The notes beneath the pieces are model-generated. The model did not search any database and had not been told where the DNA came from. It saw only the letters and a program-made list of their open reading frames with translations. The translations under genes were made by a program, and so were the position numbers. A DNA stretch of 64,000 nucleotides from Mycobacterium spongiae (GTDB lineage: Bacteria > Actinomycetota > Actinomycetes > Mycobacteriales > Mycobacteriaceae), in assembly GCF_018278905.1 (NCBI RefSeq), contig NZ_CP046600.1, positions 5,146,001 through 5,210,000 of the forward strand, written 5' to 3'. This document shows positions 41,339-50,500 of the stretch, piece after piece; the stretch's first letter is position 1; the number at the start of each line of letters is the position of its first letter.

Positions 41339-43906
41339 ATGTCGTTTGTAGTGGTGGTACCGGAGGGGGTGGGGTCGGCGGCCACGCACTTAGCCGGCGT
41401 GGGGTCGGCGCTCAGCACCGCCGATGCGGCGGCAGCCGCCCAGACGACGGCGGTACTTGCCGCCGCCGAGGATGAGGTTTCGGCGGCGATCGCGGCGCTG
41501 TTTTCGGCCCACGGCCAGGCCTATCAGGCTGCCAGCGCGCAGGCGGCGGGGTTTCACGCCCAGTTCGTGCAGGCCTTGACCGCTGGTGCGGGGGCCTATG
41601 CCGGCGCGGAGGCGGCTAGCGCCGCGCCGCTGGACGGGTTGCTCGGCGTGCTCAATGCGCAAAGTGTGGCGCTGACGGGGCGCCCGTTGATCGGCAACGG
41701 CGCCAATGGGGCTCCGGGGACTGGGGCCAACGGGGCGCCGGGGGGCTGGCTGCTCGGTGATGGTGGGGCCGGCGGGTCGGGGGCGGCGGGAATGGCCGGT
41801 GGCACCGGCGGGGCGGCCGGGTTGTTTGGTGCCGGCGGTGCCGGTGGCGCCGGGGGCAGTTCCACGGTCGATGCCGGTGGGGCCGGAGGTGCCGGTGGGG
41901 CCGGGGGCTGGCTGTGGGGAACCGGCGGGGCCGGCGGCGCGGGCGGGCTCAGCGACTCCGTCAGTGGGGCCGGCGGTATCGGCGGGGTCGGCGGGGCCGG
42001 TGGGCTGTTCGGTGCCGGCGGGGTCGGCGGGGCCGGTGGGTTCAGCGGTGGTGGTACTGGCGGTGCCGGCGGTGCCGGCGGGACCGGCGGGCTGCTGGCC
42101 GGGTTGGTCGGCGCCGGCGGAGGTGACGGCGGATCGGGCGGACTTGGGCTCACCGGGGGTGCCGGTGGGGCGGGCGGCGTCGGCGGGCTGGTGGCCGGGC
42201 CGGGCGGTGCCGGCGGGACCGGCGGATTCGGAGGAGGCAACCTAGGCGGTGCCGGCGGGGCCGGCGGAAACGCCGGGCTGCTATTCGGGGCCGGCGGTGC
42301 CGGCGGGACCGGCGGGTCGGGGGGAGTCGGGAGTGCCGGTGGGGCGGGCGGCAACGCTGGGTTGCTGTTGTCTAGCGGCGGGGCCGGCGGCGCCGGCGGA
42401 ACCGGCTTTGACGGTAGCAGCGGAGCCGGCGGGACCGGCGGCGATGCAGGCTGGCTCGGCTTCGGCGGGATCGGCGGCGCCGGCGGTGGCGCCCCCGACG
42501 CTACCGGGGGTGCCGGCGGGGCCGGCGGCACCGGCGGACTGCTGTTCGGTAGCGGCGGGGCCGGCGGCGCCGGCGGGGAAGGCGCCATCACCGGCGGTGA
42601 CGGCGGCGTCGGTGGCAACGCAGTGCTGATCGGCAACGGCGGCAATGCAGGCCTTGGCGGCACCGGTCCCACTACTGGCGCTACCGGTGTCGGCGGGATC
42701 GGCGGATTGCTGCTGGGCCTCGACGGCTTCAACGCCCCGGCGAGCACATCAGCGCTGCACACCTTGCAGCAACAGGCACTGGCCACAATCAACGCACCCA
42801 TCCAAGACCTGACCGGGCGCCCGCTGATTGGCAACGGCACGCCCGGGCCAGCCGGCAGCGCGGCCAACGGTAGCCCGGGTGGGTGGCTGCTTGGCGATGG
42901 TGGGGCCGGCGGGTCTGGCGACGCGGCCTCGGGTCAGGCAGGCGGGGACGGTGGGGCCGCCGGGCTGTGGGGCGCCGGCGGCACCGGCGGGAGCGGCGGG
43001 AGCTCACCCGTCGGCGGCGGGGCCGGCGGGATTGCTGGGGCCGGTGGCTGGCTGTTCGGTGACGGCGGGATCGGCGGGGCCGGCGGGTTCAGCATCGGCG
43101 GCGCTGGTGGGGCTGGTGGGGCCGGCGGTGCCGGTGGGCTGTGGAGCGCCGGCGGGTCTGGCGGCGTCGGCGGCGGCAGCGCCTTCGCCGGCGGCGGGAT
43201 CGGCGGGGCCGGAGGTACCGGCGGGCTGCTGGCCGGGTTGGTCGGCGCCGGCGGCGGGGACGGCGGAACGGGTGGAGCCAACTTCATCGGCGGGCTCGGT
43301 GGGGCTGGCGGTGCTGGCGGTGACGCCGGCCTGCTCGGTGGTCCCGGTGGCGCGGGCGGGGACGGCGGATTCGGCAGAACGGACGGAGGGTCGGGCGGGG
43401 CCGGCGGCAACGCCGGGCTGCTGCTCGGTGGCGGCGGCGTTGGCGGGGACGGTGGATTCGGGCCGCAGGACAGCGGCGGGGACGGCGGGGCCGGCGGCGA
43501 CGCCGGGCTGCTGCTCGGGGCCGGCGGGGCCGGCGGGGCCGGCGGAATCGGAGACGTCGCCGGTGGGGACGGCGGGGCCGGCGGCAACGCCGGCTGGGTT
43601 GGCTTCGGCGGAGCGGGCGGCACCGGCGGAATTGGCTTTGACGGTGGCGGGGGCGCCGGCGGAAACGGCGGCAGCGGCGGGCAGCTATGGGGCAGCGGCG
43701 GCGCCGGCGGCGAAGGCGGCGAAGGCAACGCCGGCGGCGTCGGCGCGGGCGACGGCGGGGCCGGTGGCATCGGCGGAAACGCCGGGCTGATCGGCAACGG
43801 CGGCAACGGCGGCAACGGCGGCACCGGCGACACCACCGGCAGCCCGGGCACCGGCGGCGCCGGCGGCCTGCTGCTGGGCCAAAACGGGCTCAATGGGTTG
43901 TCGTAG
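41339..43906 (+). CDS. PE_PGRS protein, second copy (at the PE33 position)
   Basis: 855 codons from the ATG at 41339 ([20 protein letters not shown]); twelve upstream bases lack PE character. PE domain about residues 1-95, then a linker [13 protein letters not shown]. There are two PGRS blocks, each introduced by the same module TGRPLIGNG...[14 protein letters not shown]: the first near residue 113, the second near residue 496 after a non-repetitive stretch [19 protein letters not shown]. The internal duplication suggests fusion of two PGRS units. In H37Rv the gene here (PE33, Rv3650) is only a short PE protein as I recall. Confidence 0.92.
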   Translation: MSFVVVVPEGVGSAATHLAGVGSALSTADAAAAAQTTAVLAAAEDEVSAAIAALFSAHGQAYQAASAQAAGFHAQFVQALTAGAGAYAGAEAASAAPLDGLLGVLNAQSVALTGRPLIGNGANGAPGTGANGAPGGWLLGDGGAGGSGAAGMAGGTGGAAGLFGAGGAGGAGGSSTVDAGGAGGAGGAGGWLWGTGGAGGAGGLSDSVSGAGGIGGVGGAGGLFGAGGVGGAGGFSGGGTGGAGGAGGTGGLLAGLVGAGGGDGGSGGLGLTGGAGGAGGVGGLVAGPGGAGGTGGFGGGNLGGAGGAGGNAGLLFGAGGAGGTGGSGGVGSAGGAGGNAGLLLSSGGAGGAGGTGFDGSSGAGGTGGDAGWLGFGGIGGAGGGAPDATGGAGGAGGTGGLLFGSGGAGGAGGEGAITGGDGGVGGNAVLIGNGGNAGLGGTGPTTGATGVGGIGGLLLGLDGFNAPASTSALHTLQQQALATINAPIQDLTGRPLIGNGTPGPAGSAANGSPGGWLLGDGGAGGSGDAASGQAGGDGGAAGLWGAGGTGGSGGSSPVGGGAGGIAGAGGWLFGDGGIGGAGGFSIGGAGGAGGAGGAGGLWSAGGSGGVGGGSAFAGGGIGGAGGTGGLLAGLVGAGGGDGGTGGANFIGGLGGAGGAGGDAGLLGGPGGAGGDGGFGRTDGGSGGAGGNAGLLLGGGGVGGDGGFGPQDSGGDGGAGGDAGLLLGAGGAGGAGGIGDVAGGDGGAGGNAGWVGFGGAGGTGGIGFDGGGGAGGNGGSGGQLWGSGGAGGEGGEGNAGGVGAGDGGAGGIGGNAGLIGNGGNGGNGGTGDTTGSPGTGGAGGLLLGQNGLNGLS

Positions 43907-44186
43907 CCGAAACTCGGCACCGCGGTGGCGATACGTCGGATGCGGTGGATCGATCGCCTCGCTGCGGTCGCCTGCGCGCAGCCCCCAGCTAGTTGGCTTG
44001 GCTAGCGCGCTGACGTCGAGCCCCAATCCAGCTGACCGCGGGTCAACATCCCCCGGCCCGCGGTTCAGGCAATCGGTACAACAGGTACTCACCGCCTGAC
44101 CTAGTTGCGCTGCAACAAAACTCCCCGCTGCCACTGCCGGCACCCCGCCGTCTCGGTCCCGCGGTTGCCGGCCGTAAACTGCGCAC

Positions 44187-45224
44187 ATGAGCCACGACTG
44201 GCTGCTCGTGGAGACGCTGGGGGATGAACCGGCCGTGGTGGCACAGGGGTGCCAGCTCAAGAACCTCGTCCCGGTTGCCAAGTTCCTGCGCCGTAGCCCC
44301 TACCTGTCCGCGGTCCAGACCGCGATCGCCGAGACACTGCAGACCGGCAAGAGCCTGACCAGCATCACCCCCAAGAGCGACCGCGTCATCCGCACCGAAC
44401 CGGTGGTAATGCTGGACGGCCGCATGCACGGCGTCCACGTGTGGACCGGCCCAGCCGACGCGGACCCGCCCGAGCGGCCGACGCCGGGTGCACTCAAATG
44501 GGACCTCACCCGTGGCGTGGCTACCGACACCGCAGAGTCACTCGCGAATAGCGGCAAGAATCCCCAGATCGAGCTCGCCTACGGCAGAGCCTTCGCCGAC
44601 GACCTGCCGGCACGCCAACTCAATCCGAACGAAACCAAGGTGCTGGCCATGGCCGTTAAGGCGCAACCAGGCCAAAAACTCTGCAGCACATGGGACCTCC
44701 ATGATTGGGAGGGACACCCGATCCGGATCGGCTTCGTCGCCCGCACGAGGCTCGAACCGGAATCGGATGGCCGCGATCATCTGGTCGCACGGGCGATGAA
44801 CTGGCGCTGCGAAATCAAAGACGGAACGCCCACAGTCGACGATCTAGCCCAACGCGTCCTCAACGGGTTGGCACAGGCCGGAGTCCACCGGGCGCTGGTA
44901 GACCTCAGCAATTGGACACTGCTGAAATGGCTCGATGACCCCTGCACCTTCTACGACTGGCGGCCCAGCGAGACAAATGGACCGCGCGTGCATCCCGACG
45001 ATCAGCACGTGATCGCGGCCATGACAGCGGAATTCGCGAACGGGTCAGCCAGCCGCGTGCTGCGACTTCCCGGACACCACACCGATTGGGTGCCGGTACA
45101 CGTCACACTGAGCCGAATCGAACTGGAACCAGATACCTTCGCCGGCCTTGTCTCATTGCGGTTGCCCACCGACGAAGAATTGACCGAAGCCGGGCTACCG
45201 AAAGCCGCCGACCAACCAACCTGA
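44187..45224 (+). CDS. Rv3651-like protein with PAS/GAF-like domains (DUF5593)
   Basis: 345 codons from the ATG at 44187. No membrane helix. N-terminal MSHDWLLVETLGDEPAVVAQG, a middle segment KWDLTRGVATDT and a C-terminal sensor-like domain ending ELEPDTFAGLVSLRLPTDEEL. The family is built from small PAS/GAF-like sensor domains and has no known enzymatic part; a regulatory or ligand-binding role is a guess. It is the same length as the M. tuberculosis protein as I remember it. Convergent with the radical SAM gene, with only 14 bp between stops. Confidence 0.88.
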   Translation: MSHDWLLVETLGDEPAVVAQGCQLKNLVPVAKFLRRSPYLSAVQTAIAETLQTGKSLTSITPKSDRVIRTEPVVMLDGRMHGVHVWTGPADADPPERPTPGALKWDLTRGVATDTAESLANSGKNPQIELAYGRAFADDLPARQLNPNETKVLAMAVKAQPGQKLCSTWDLHDWEGHPIRIGFVARTRLEPESDGRDHLVARAMNWRCEIKDGTPTVDDLAQRVLNGLAQAGVHRALVDLSNWTLLKWLDDPCTFYDWRPSETNGPRVHPDDQHVIAAMTAEFANGSASRVLRLPGHHTDWVPVHVTLSRIELEPDTFAGLVSLRLPTDEELTEAGLPKAADQPT

Positions 45225-45238
45225 AAACCGGGCTTACC

Positions 45239-46786
45239 TCAACCGACCACCGGCAGCCGCCGCTTAGCCGCCATCGACAACCGCTGCTGGCCCAGTTCCG
45301 GCCACGCCTGAACCGCACAAAACGGTGCACACTGATCCTGCGATGCGCGAGTACCCACATGCACGCAGCACTGCATCAGCCGCTCCTCGATCATCGTCGA
45401 CATGTCCATGAACGGTTTGACGGTGAGCCGGACCACACGCTCGCCCAGCAGCCGCCTGAGCTGCCGGCGCCTCCCAGGTAGGGCGCTGGACGCCAAGGTC
45501 AGCAGGGTGGCGATGCCCAGGTCGCAATTCTCACAGATCAGACGCCACACGTCGGACATGCGCGGGTGCGACAACGAAGCTTGTTCCGACAGCAATCCCA
45601 TTAGCGATTCGCGCACTGCCAGCTGCAACTCGCTAGGGATGTCGCTGTCGACGATCCGGTTGGCGATCAGGCCCAGCTGATCTTTGAGGTTGTCATGGCC
45701 GATCAATGCCACCAATGAGCGCCACCGCCCGCCGTCGTCGCGGAGCAGATACCCCACCGAACAACAGTGCGGGTGCGAGCATGGCAATGCGGTCAGATCC
45801 CGCCACGTAACCAGACCGTCGGTCTGGGGCCCCAACCGCTTGAGCACACCGGTGTGCGTCAGCCGGTCCGCCGGGTCGATGAATCCTGAACGTCCGGAAC
45901 CAAACTGAGGCTGAACGCACACCCCGCCCACGAAGGGCGTCTGAAGGGCAAGCCGAACGACATCGCCGATCTCGTGGTCATTGACACCCAGTGCAGCCGT
46001 CATGACCAGTGTGGTGAAGACTTCGCGATCAGAAAGCCGCAGCAATGCATCGTGTTTGATCCGACGAAGGTCGCCGCCGCGGTGGTATCGGTGAGCGGCT
46101 AACGACAACCCGTCATATTGCAGGTACACCTCCACGCGCTGCCGATGCTTGCTCAGCAAGTCCACCAGATCATCATCGTGGGCAATTCGTACACCATTGG
46201 TGTTCAATAAGATTCGGGTAACCGGTCGCGCGCTCAGTGCTGCCAATAACTCCGGCAGCTGTGGGTGCAGGCTCGGTTCGCCACCGCTGAGCATCACCAC
46301 ATCAAGGTGGCCGTTCTCCCGCTCCAGACGCTGATCGACGTTAGCGAGCACATCGTCGATCGCGACGACGTTGCGTAGCTCCGGCGAAGAGTCCGTAAAG
46401 CAGGTCGGGCAACGTAGGTTGCAGGTATCCGCGATATCTTCCAAAAGGATGCAGGTGTGCTGTGTCTGCATCTGGGGCATACCGCGCAGATACGCCTGAG
46501 GGACGGGATCAAAGTTCTCCGGAACATCCGGAATGTGCGCCTTCGTCGGCGCCGTCCATTCCTCGAGATAAGCAAGGATTTCCGGATCTTCGTCGTAGAG
46601 AGTACGCACGAGTCCGTGCTCGGGGCAGCCACGCACCAACCAAACCCGCCCGTCACGCTCGGCCAGCCAGCCACTCAGCCGTGTCACGCGATGCAGTGCC
46701 CGTGCAGGCTGTTCGGCGTGGCAGTGGGGGCAAAATGCATTGACGTAGCGATGGATACGATCACCCCGCAGTCCCATGCCCGTCAT
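45239..46786 (-). CDS. Radical SAM enzyme, COG1964 family, related to tetraether/membrane-spanning lipid synthases
   Basis: 515 codons from the ATG at 46786 (ATGA overlap with the upstream gene). The radical SAM cluster motif C122-x3-C126-x2-C129 (CNLRCPTC) is followed by MLSGGEPSLHP, the GGE motif for SAM binding. There is an N-terminal rubredoxin/zinc-ribbon-like set CPHC (19-22) and CPEHG (54-58). Extra cysteine groups lie in PCSHPHCCSVGY, CENCDLG and the C-terminal CCVHVG...CAPFC. This order (ribbon, radical SAM, PCxHPxC, PFC end) is that of COG1964, which includes MJ0619/Tes, which joins lipid tails through C-C bonds. Activity on lipids here is inference, supported by the Lgt-like gene in the same operon. 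Confidence 0.88.
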   Translation of the reverse strand: MTGMGLRGDRIHRYVNAFCPHCHAEQPARALHRVTRLSGWLAERDGRVWLVRGCPEHGLVRTLYDEDPEILAYLEEWTAPTKAHIPDVPENFDPVPQAYLRGMPQMQTQHTCILLEDIADTCNLRCPTCFTDSSPELRNVVAIDDVLANVDQRLERENGHLDVVMLSGGEPSLHPQLPELLAALSARPVTRILLNTNGVRIAHDDDLVDLLSKHRQRVEVYLQYDGLSLAAHRYHRGGDLRRIKHDALLRLSDREVFTTLVMTAALGVNDHEIGDVVRLALQTPFVGGVCVQPQFGSGRSGFIDPADRLTHTGVLKRLGPQTDGLVTWRDLTALPCSHPHCCSVGYLLRDDGGRWRSLVALIGHDNLKDQLGLIANRIVDSDIPSELQLAVRESLMGLLSEQASLSHPRMSDVWRLICENCDLGIATLLTLASSALPGRRRQLRRLLGERVVRLTVKPFMDMSTMIEERLMQCCVHVGTRASQDQCAPFCAVQAWPELGQQRLSMAAKRRLPVVG

Positions 46787-47208
46787 AGGACGACCCCATA
46801 CATGGTGGGGTTCACACCGGTGCAAAAGCCGGCGGTGACAATCGACGTCAGTGCCCAGCCGATCATTAATCCGAGGCCGATACCCCTCGCCCACGGATTT
46901 CGAAGTGCCACCAGCACGCCGCCAGCGCCAAATGCGATGAACCCAAGTGCAATCGCCCCGATGACTATCGCCACATTGGACTCCATTGCCTCGGCAAGTC
47001 CCAACAACACCATCAACGCGACAAGCAGATTGATCCCAAAGTAGATGAATGCACCGACGACCGCCGCCACCGCGAGTTCTCCGCTGGACTTGCGTGGCCG
47101 TGGATTCACATAGGGGTTCGGCTGGTCGGGGTTGTACGGATACCCCGGCGGCGGCCAACCGGGAGGGCGCCATCCCTCCGGGGGCACGTCGGGAGGCGGG
47201 TTCGTCAC
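46783..47208 (-). CDS. Small Pro-rich membrane protein (DUF4190-like) in the radical SAM operon
   Basis: 141 codons from GTG at 47208, which overlaps the Lgt-like stop (GTGA); its own stop overlaps the radical SAM start (ATGA). The first 45 residues are Pro/Tyr-rich and disordered (GWRPPGWPPPGYPYNPDQPNPY). They are followed by three hydrophobic helices (about residues 50-75, 80-100, 110-130). This architecture is common in actinobacterial DUF4190 proteins. No catalytic motif is visible. The tight coupling on both sides makes a partner or scaffold role likely. Confidence 0.82.
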   Translation of the reverse strand: MTNPPPDVPPEGWRPPGWPPPGYPYNPDQPNPYVNPRPRKSSGELAVAAVVGAFIYFGINLLVALMVLLGLAEAMESNVAIVIGAIALGFIAFGAGGVLVALRNPWARGIGLGLMIGWALTSIVTAGFCTGVNPTMYGVVL

Positions 47209-47990
47209 GTCAGCACTTCCCGCCGATTCAGCAACGAGTCGTAGTAGCCATGCCGATGACCGTAACCGAGCCGGACCGCTAGGAGCGCAAACGACGGCAG
47301 CAGAAACCATTGCGGCCGCGTCAAACCCAGCCACACCGTTTCGTTGGCGCGGACAAACTCGACCAAGAATCGGAACACCGCATACCCCGCGACATAGAGG
47401 ACGAATAACTCGCCGGGTCGCGACACGCGGTCTCGCAGCCACAGCAGAACAACGAAGGCGACCAGCTGAAACCCGATCTCGTAAAGAAACGACGGATGCA
47501 TCGCCACGCCCGCAATGCAGCCTGGGCATTGCGGCGTCGCAGCCGGGGCGTGGACTCCCCATGGCAGGCCTGTCGGCCGGCCGGGCGCTTCGGTGAGATG
47601 GCAGCCGATGCGACCGACCGCCATGCCCAACGCAACGGCCGGGGCGAACAGATCGCCGGTCTTGCCCGTGTAGCCACCGATCCGCTTGGCGATCAGCACG
47701 CCGAGATAGGCACCCACCAAGCCGCCCAGGATGCTGCGGGAACCAAATTCCCAGGCCTGCAACAAGGTCGGGTTCAACCGCATGTTGACATGTTCGGCCC
47801 ACCCCGACAGCCTCATGCCGATCGCGCCGCCGACGAGAGCGCCCGCCACGGCTACCACCGACTGGTCGTTCACCGCACCGCGGCGGCGCGCCTCGCGACT
47901 GAAGACAATCGTGGCGACCAGCACGCCCAGCCCCACGAACATGCCATGCACCGGCAGGACTAGCGGACCGATCCGCCACTGCGGAACCAC
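47205..47990 (-). CDS. Prolipoprotein diacylglyceryltransferase (Lgt) family protein, divergent paralogue
   Basis: 261 codons from GTG at 47990, with about seven membrane helices. Lgt landmarks are present but altered. The segment equivalent to the HGG motif reads SILGGLVGAYLG, so the usual histidine is a leucine. The GRxGN segment reads GRIGCHLTEAPGRPTGLPWG. MHPSFLYEIGF and RFLVEFVRANE are conserved. The enzyme probably handles phosphatidylglycerol or another lipid but may not be a true lipoprotein transferase. The housekeeping lgt (Rv1614) is elsewhere in mycobacteria. First of three overlapping genes, 127 bp below the tad-like cluster. Confidence 0.88.
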   Translation of the reverse strand: MVPQWRIGPLVLPVHGMFVGLGVLVATIVFSREARRRGAVNDQSVVAVAGALVGGAIGMRLSGWAEHVNMRLNPTLLQAWEFGSRSILGGLVGAYLGVLIAKRIGGYTGKTGDLFAPAVALGMAVGRIGCHLTEAPGRPTGLPWGVHAPAATPQCPGCIAGVAMHPSFLYEIGFQLVAFVVLLWLRDRVSRPGELFVLYVAGYAVFRFLVEFVRANETVWLGLTRPQWFLLPSFALLAVRLGYGHRHGYYDSLLNRREVLT

Positions 47991-48117
47991 CCCGACAGCC
48001 TATACGTCTGGCAAGCAAAGCCATCCCGTCCGCACCAGGGGCCATGCGGGTGCGCCGCTGCCACCATCGCTGATGGTTGCCGGTATCAAGCCGTGTCGGG
48101 CGGCACCCAGCACTCGC

Positions 48118-48555
48118 TCACGCTGCCGCTGGTGCGCGGTCGGTCGGCCGTGCTGGCATAGACGGGCCGAACAAACCCAGGACACGTTGTCGCGGTGGCT
48201 GCTCGGGACCGGCCCGCGCGGTCGCCCGCGCGATACCGGCAAACGCAACGGCGACGTCCGCCGTGACGACAACATCGAGGTCGTCCACACCACACCGGAC
48301 ATCACCGACGCGCATCTCACGAGCAACACGCTCCGCGCGGGCGCAGGCCGCCGCAACGCCAGCCGGTAGTCGTGCCGCGCCAGCCAGGGCAGCCAGATCT
48401 GCCGCCGCTTGTGCGCGGTGACGCGCCACCATCACCGAGCCGAGGTAGGCAACCACACCCGTGCTCACCAGCAAAACCACCACCATCGCCGCCGCGACGA
48501 CCGTAGCCGAGCCGCGGTCATCGTTACTCAGCGGCCGAGACTGCCTTGGCCCCAA
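48118..48555 (-). CDS. TadE-like secreted protein, helicase/secretion neighbourhood type (Rv3654c-like)
   Basis: About 145 codons; the start is uncertain. A TTG at 48555 is the nearest canonical start and overlaps the upstream gene; a CTG at 48531 is also in frame. NDDRGSATVVAAAMVVVLL is a type IV-pilin-like cleavage and membrane segment. It is followed by a helix containing ARHRAQAAADLAALAGAA, typical of TadE/TadG proteins, and two cysteines (AACARAER, VRCGVDD). The C-terminal 45 residues are Arg/Pro-rich. Probably a minor pilin or pilus-anchored protein exported by the Rv3659c/3658c/3657c-like machinery. Confidence 0.8.
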   Translation of the reverse strand: MGPRQSRPLSNDDRGSATVVAAAMVVVLLVSTGVVAYLGSVMVARHRAQAAADLAALAGAARLPAGVAAACARAERVAREMRVGDVRCGVDDLDVVVTADVAVAFAGIARATARAGPEQPPRQRVLGLFGPSMPARPTDRAPAAA

Positions 48556-48847
48556 TATCCAACGTCGGCAACAGGTGGGAATGTGCGGTGACCGTGGCGA
48601 CGAGGAACTCGCCGTCACGGTACACCTGGACCCGTGCCGCAGGCGGCGCGATCCGACGCGCGACCTCGACCGCCAAACGTTCGTTCCCGCGGGCGGCCAA
48701 CCGAGCGGCCTCACGGGCCGCGTCGATACAGCGGATCTGCATTGACGCCGCGCTGATGCCAGCCAGACACAGCAGCAGGACCGTGACCAACGTCGCGATT
48801 GCCAAGGCGGCCTCGACGGTGCTCGAGCCGGCACTTGATGCTAGACC
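48524..48847 (-). CDS. TadE-like pilus protein (Rv3655c-like), start unresolved
   Basis: The coding frame is clear from about 48847 to the TAA at 48524: AGSSTVEAALAIATLVTVLLLCLAG is a pilin-like N-terminus with Glu5-type glutamate, then MQIRCIDAAREAARLAARGN and VYRDGEFLVATVTAHSHLLPTLD. I could not find an in-frame ATG, GTG or TTG near the expected position; the frame stays open upstream through the pilin gene. The start may be a non-canonical codon within the end of the pilin gene, or translation may be coupled. The coordinate given marks the beginning of conserved sequence, not a proven start. Confidence 0.75.
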   Translation of the reverse strand, partial: GLASSAGSSTVEAALAIATLVTVLLLCLAGISAASMQIRCIDAAREAARLAARGNERLAVEVARRIAPPAARVQVYRDGEFLVATVTAHSHLLPTLDIGAKAVSAAE

Positions 48848-49041
48848 TTGGTGCTGAGCGCGCGGCCGATGATGCGGTTCAAGGCCGACACGATCGAATC
48901 TCCGGTGACGACCGAGTAGAGGATTGCGCCGAAGGCTGCCGCCGCGATTGTCCCGATGGCGTACTCCACGGTGGACATCCCCGAGTCGTCGGCGACCAGC
49001 AACGTCATCCGCGCCGCGAGTGCGCGAAACATGTTGATCAT
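48841..49041 (-). CDS. Flp-type pilin (DUF4244, Rv3656c-like)
   Basis: 66 codons from the ATG at 49041, preceded by a GAGAGGA ribosome site. Short leader, then DDSGMSTVEYAIGTIAAAAFGAILY: a Flp prepilin with cleavage after Gly, Glu at position 5 and the adjacent Tyr. Major structural subunit candidate of the tad-like fibre. The gene sits between the TadC-like membrane protein and the two TadE-like proteins, the conserved actinobacterial order. No dedicated prepilin peptidase gene is visible in the window. Confidence 0.9.
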   Translation of the reverse strand: MINMFRALAARMTLLVADDSGMSTVEYAIGTIAAAAFGAILYSVVTGDSIVSALNRIIGRALSTKV

Positions 49042-49077
49042 CAATGCATCCTCTCCGTTGGGGTGTTTGCTGTGCGG

Positions 49078-49677
49078 TCACATCAGGCCCGACTGCGCGA
49101 CGTCGCCGGCCAGGCCAACCACCACCGGGACTAGGCCCAGGCACACGAACGCCGGCAAAAAGCACAATCCCAGCGGACCCGCTATCAACACGCCGGCTCG
49201 TTCGGCGGTTGCGGCGGCGGCGTGTGCGGCCTCATCGCGCGACCGGGCGGCCAGTTCGACGACACCGTCCGCTAGTGCCGCACCTGAGGATGCCGAACGG
49301 CGCGCCAACCGCAAGAATGCTTCGACCTGCGGATCGAGCGCGCCAGTCGGAAGATCGGGCGGCGACCAGGCAACGTTGGGGTCGGCACCCAAGGCCAGCA
49401 AGTCGGCAGCCCGGCGCAACACGCCCGCCAACTGTGGGGACGCGGATCGGACGGCCGCGGCCGCGGCCGTCGATACCGCCATTCCTGCCGCCAGACAGAC
49501 GGCCAACACATCCAGACTCGATGCCACCGCCAACGGATCCCGCCCGCCCCCCGGCCCGTGCACCTGCCCGCCCCGCATTCGCTGCACGCGCCGAGCTATT
49601 CCGGCGCGTGCCCGCACCTCCGATGGGCCGGCACTCACCCACACAGCTATGGCCAGCAGTACCGCCGCCGCGCTCAC
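49078..49677 (-). CDS. TadC-like type II/IV secretion inner-membrane protein (Rv3657c-like)
   Basis: 199 codons from GTG at 49677. Hydrophobic helix at the start (about 2-15), one near 50-70 and two at the C-terminus (about 155-195), enclosing a helical cytoplasmic domain: the GspF/TadC fold in shortened form. Conserved RRSASSGAALADGVVELAARSRDEA lies in the cytosolic loop. Together with the next gene it forms the membrane platform of the pilus machine. Confidence 0.88.
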   Translation of the reverse strand: MSAAAVLLAIAVWVSAGPSEVRARAGIARRVQRMRGGQVHGPGGGRDPLAVASSLDVLAVCLAAGMAVSTAAAAAVRSASPQLAGVLRRAADLLALGADPNVAWSPPDLPTGALDPQVEAFLRLARRSASSGAALADGVVELAARSRDEAAHAAAATAERAGVLIAGPLGLCFLPAFVCLGLVPVVVGLAGDVAQSGLM

Positions 49678-49696
49678 CTGCGACCGCCCCGTAGAC

Positions 49697-50500
49697 TCAA
49701 GATGCCGGCCAATCGGTAATCCGGTCCGACCACAACAGCCCAGCGCACGCCAGGGTAATTCCGGCCACCAGCAACCATCCGCCCGCAGACCCGCTCAGCA
49801 GGAAGCTCACCGGCCGGGCCCCAATGAGCTGCCCGAGCAGCACCCCGAGCACCGGCAAGCCCGCCAATACAGTCGCACTGGCCCGCGCTCCGGCCATCCC
49901 CGATGCCATCCGCGCCGAAAACCTCTGCCGCTCAGCAATATCACGTTGCGCAGCCCGCATGACGGTAGCTATGGCCAAGCCATGATCATTGGCCAGCTGC
50001 CAGCTCACCGCTAGGCGCTCCCAGTACCCGGGAAGCGCCGAGTCTCGGGCGATCGACCGCAGGCCCGCGGCAACGTCGGCACCCAATCTTGCGCGCGCCG
50101 CGACCGCGCCAAAGGCGGCAGAAACGGGGCCACTGGCCTCGTCCGCAGCAACGCTGAACGCCCGCACCGGATGGGCACCGGCGCGCAGCTCGCCGACCAG
50201 CGATTCGAGGCCCGCTTCGAGCGCCCGCGTCTCCCTACAGCTTCGTTGGCCGCGACGGCGGCGCCGGTAGCGCAGGCTCGCGGTTGCGCCCACCACCGCG
50301 GCGGCGACGACGGTCGTTGGCGGCACCACGATGGCCACGCCGGCACTGACGCATCCGGCGATGCAGCCGAGCCATCCGCTGTTGATCAACCGGACTCGCC
50401 CACGCCCGGAGTCCTTCCGTACGAGCCGGTGTCGTGGCGCTGAGGGCACGAGAAGCACGGCGATCGCCAGTATCAGGGCAGCGGGCGCCGGCCCGGTCAT
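49697..50500 (-). CDS. TadB-like type II/IV secretion inner-membrane protein (Rv3658c-like)
   Basis: 267 codons from the ATG at 50500 (ATGA overlap with the ATPase gene). Two N-terminal membrane helices, a GspF domain (about residues 90-210, with ALEAGLESLVGELRAGAHPVRAF and LAVSWQLANDHGLAIATVMRAAQRDI) and two C-terminal helices (about 205-260). Works with the TadA ATPase to assemble pilin subunits. The Arg-rich RYRRRRRGQR patch lies just after the second helix, on the likely cytosolic side. Confidence 0.9.
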   Translation of the reverse strand: MTGPAPAALILAIAVLLVPSAPRHRLVRKDSGRGRVRLINSGWLGCIAGCVSAGVAIVVPPTTVVAAAVVGATASLRYRRRRRGQRSCRETRALEAGLESLVGELRAGAHPVRAFSVAADEASGPVSAAFGAVAARARLGADVAAGLRSIARDSALPGYWERLAVSWQLANDHGLAIATVMRAAQRDIAERQRFSARMASGMAGARASATVLAGLPVLGVLLGQLIGARPVSFLLSGSAGGWLLVAGITLACAGLLWSDRITDWPAS

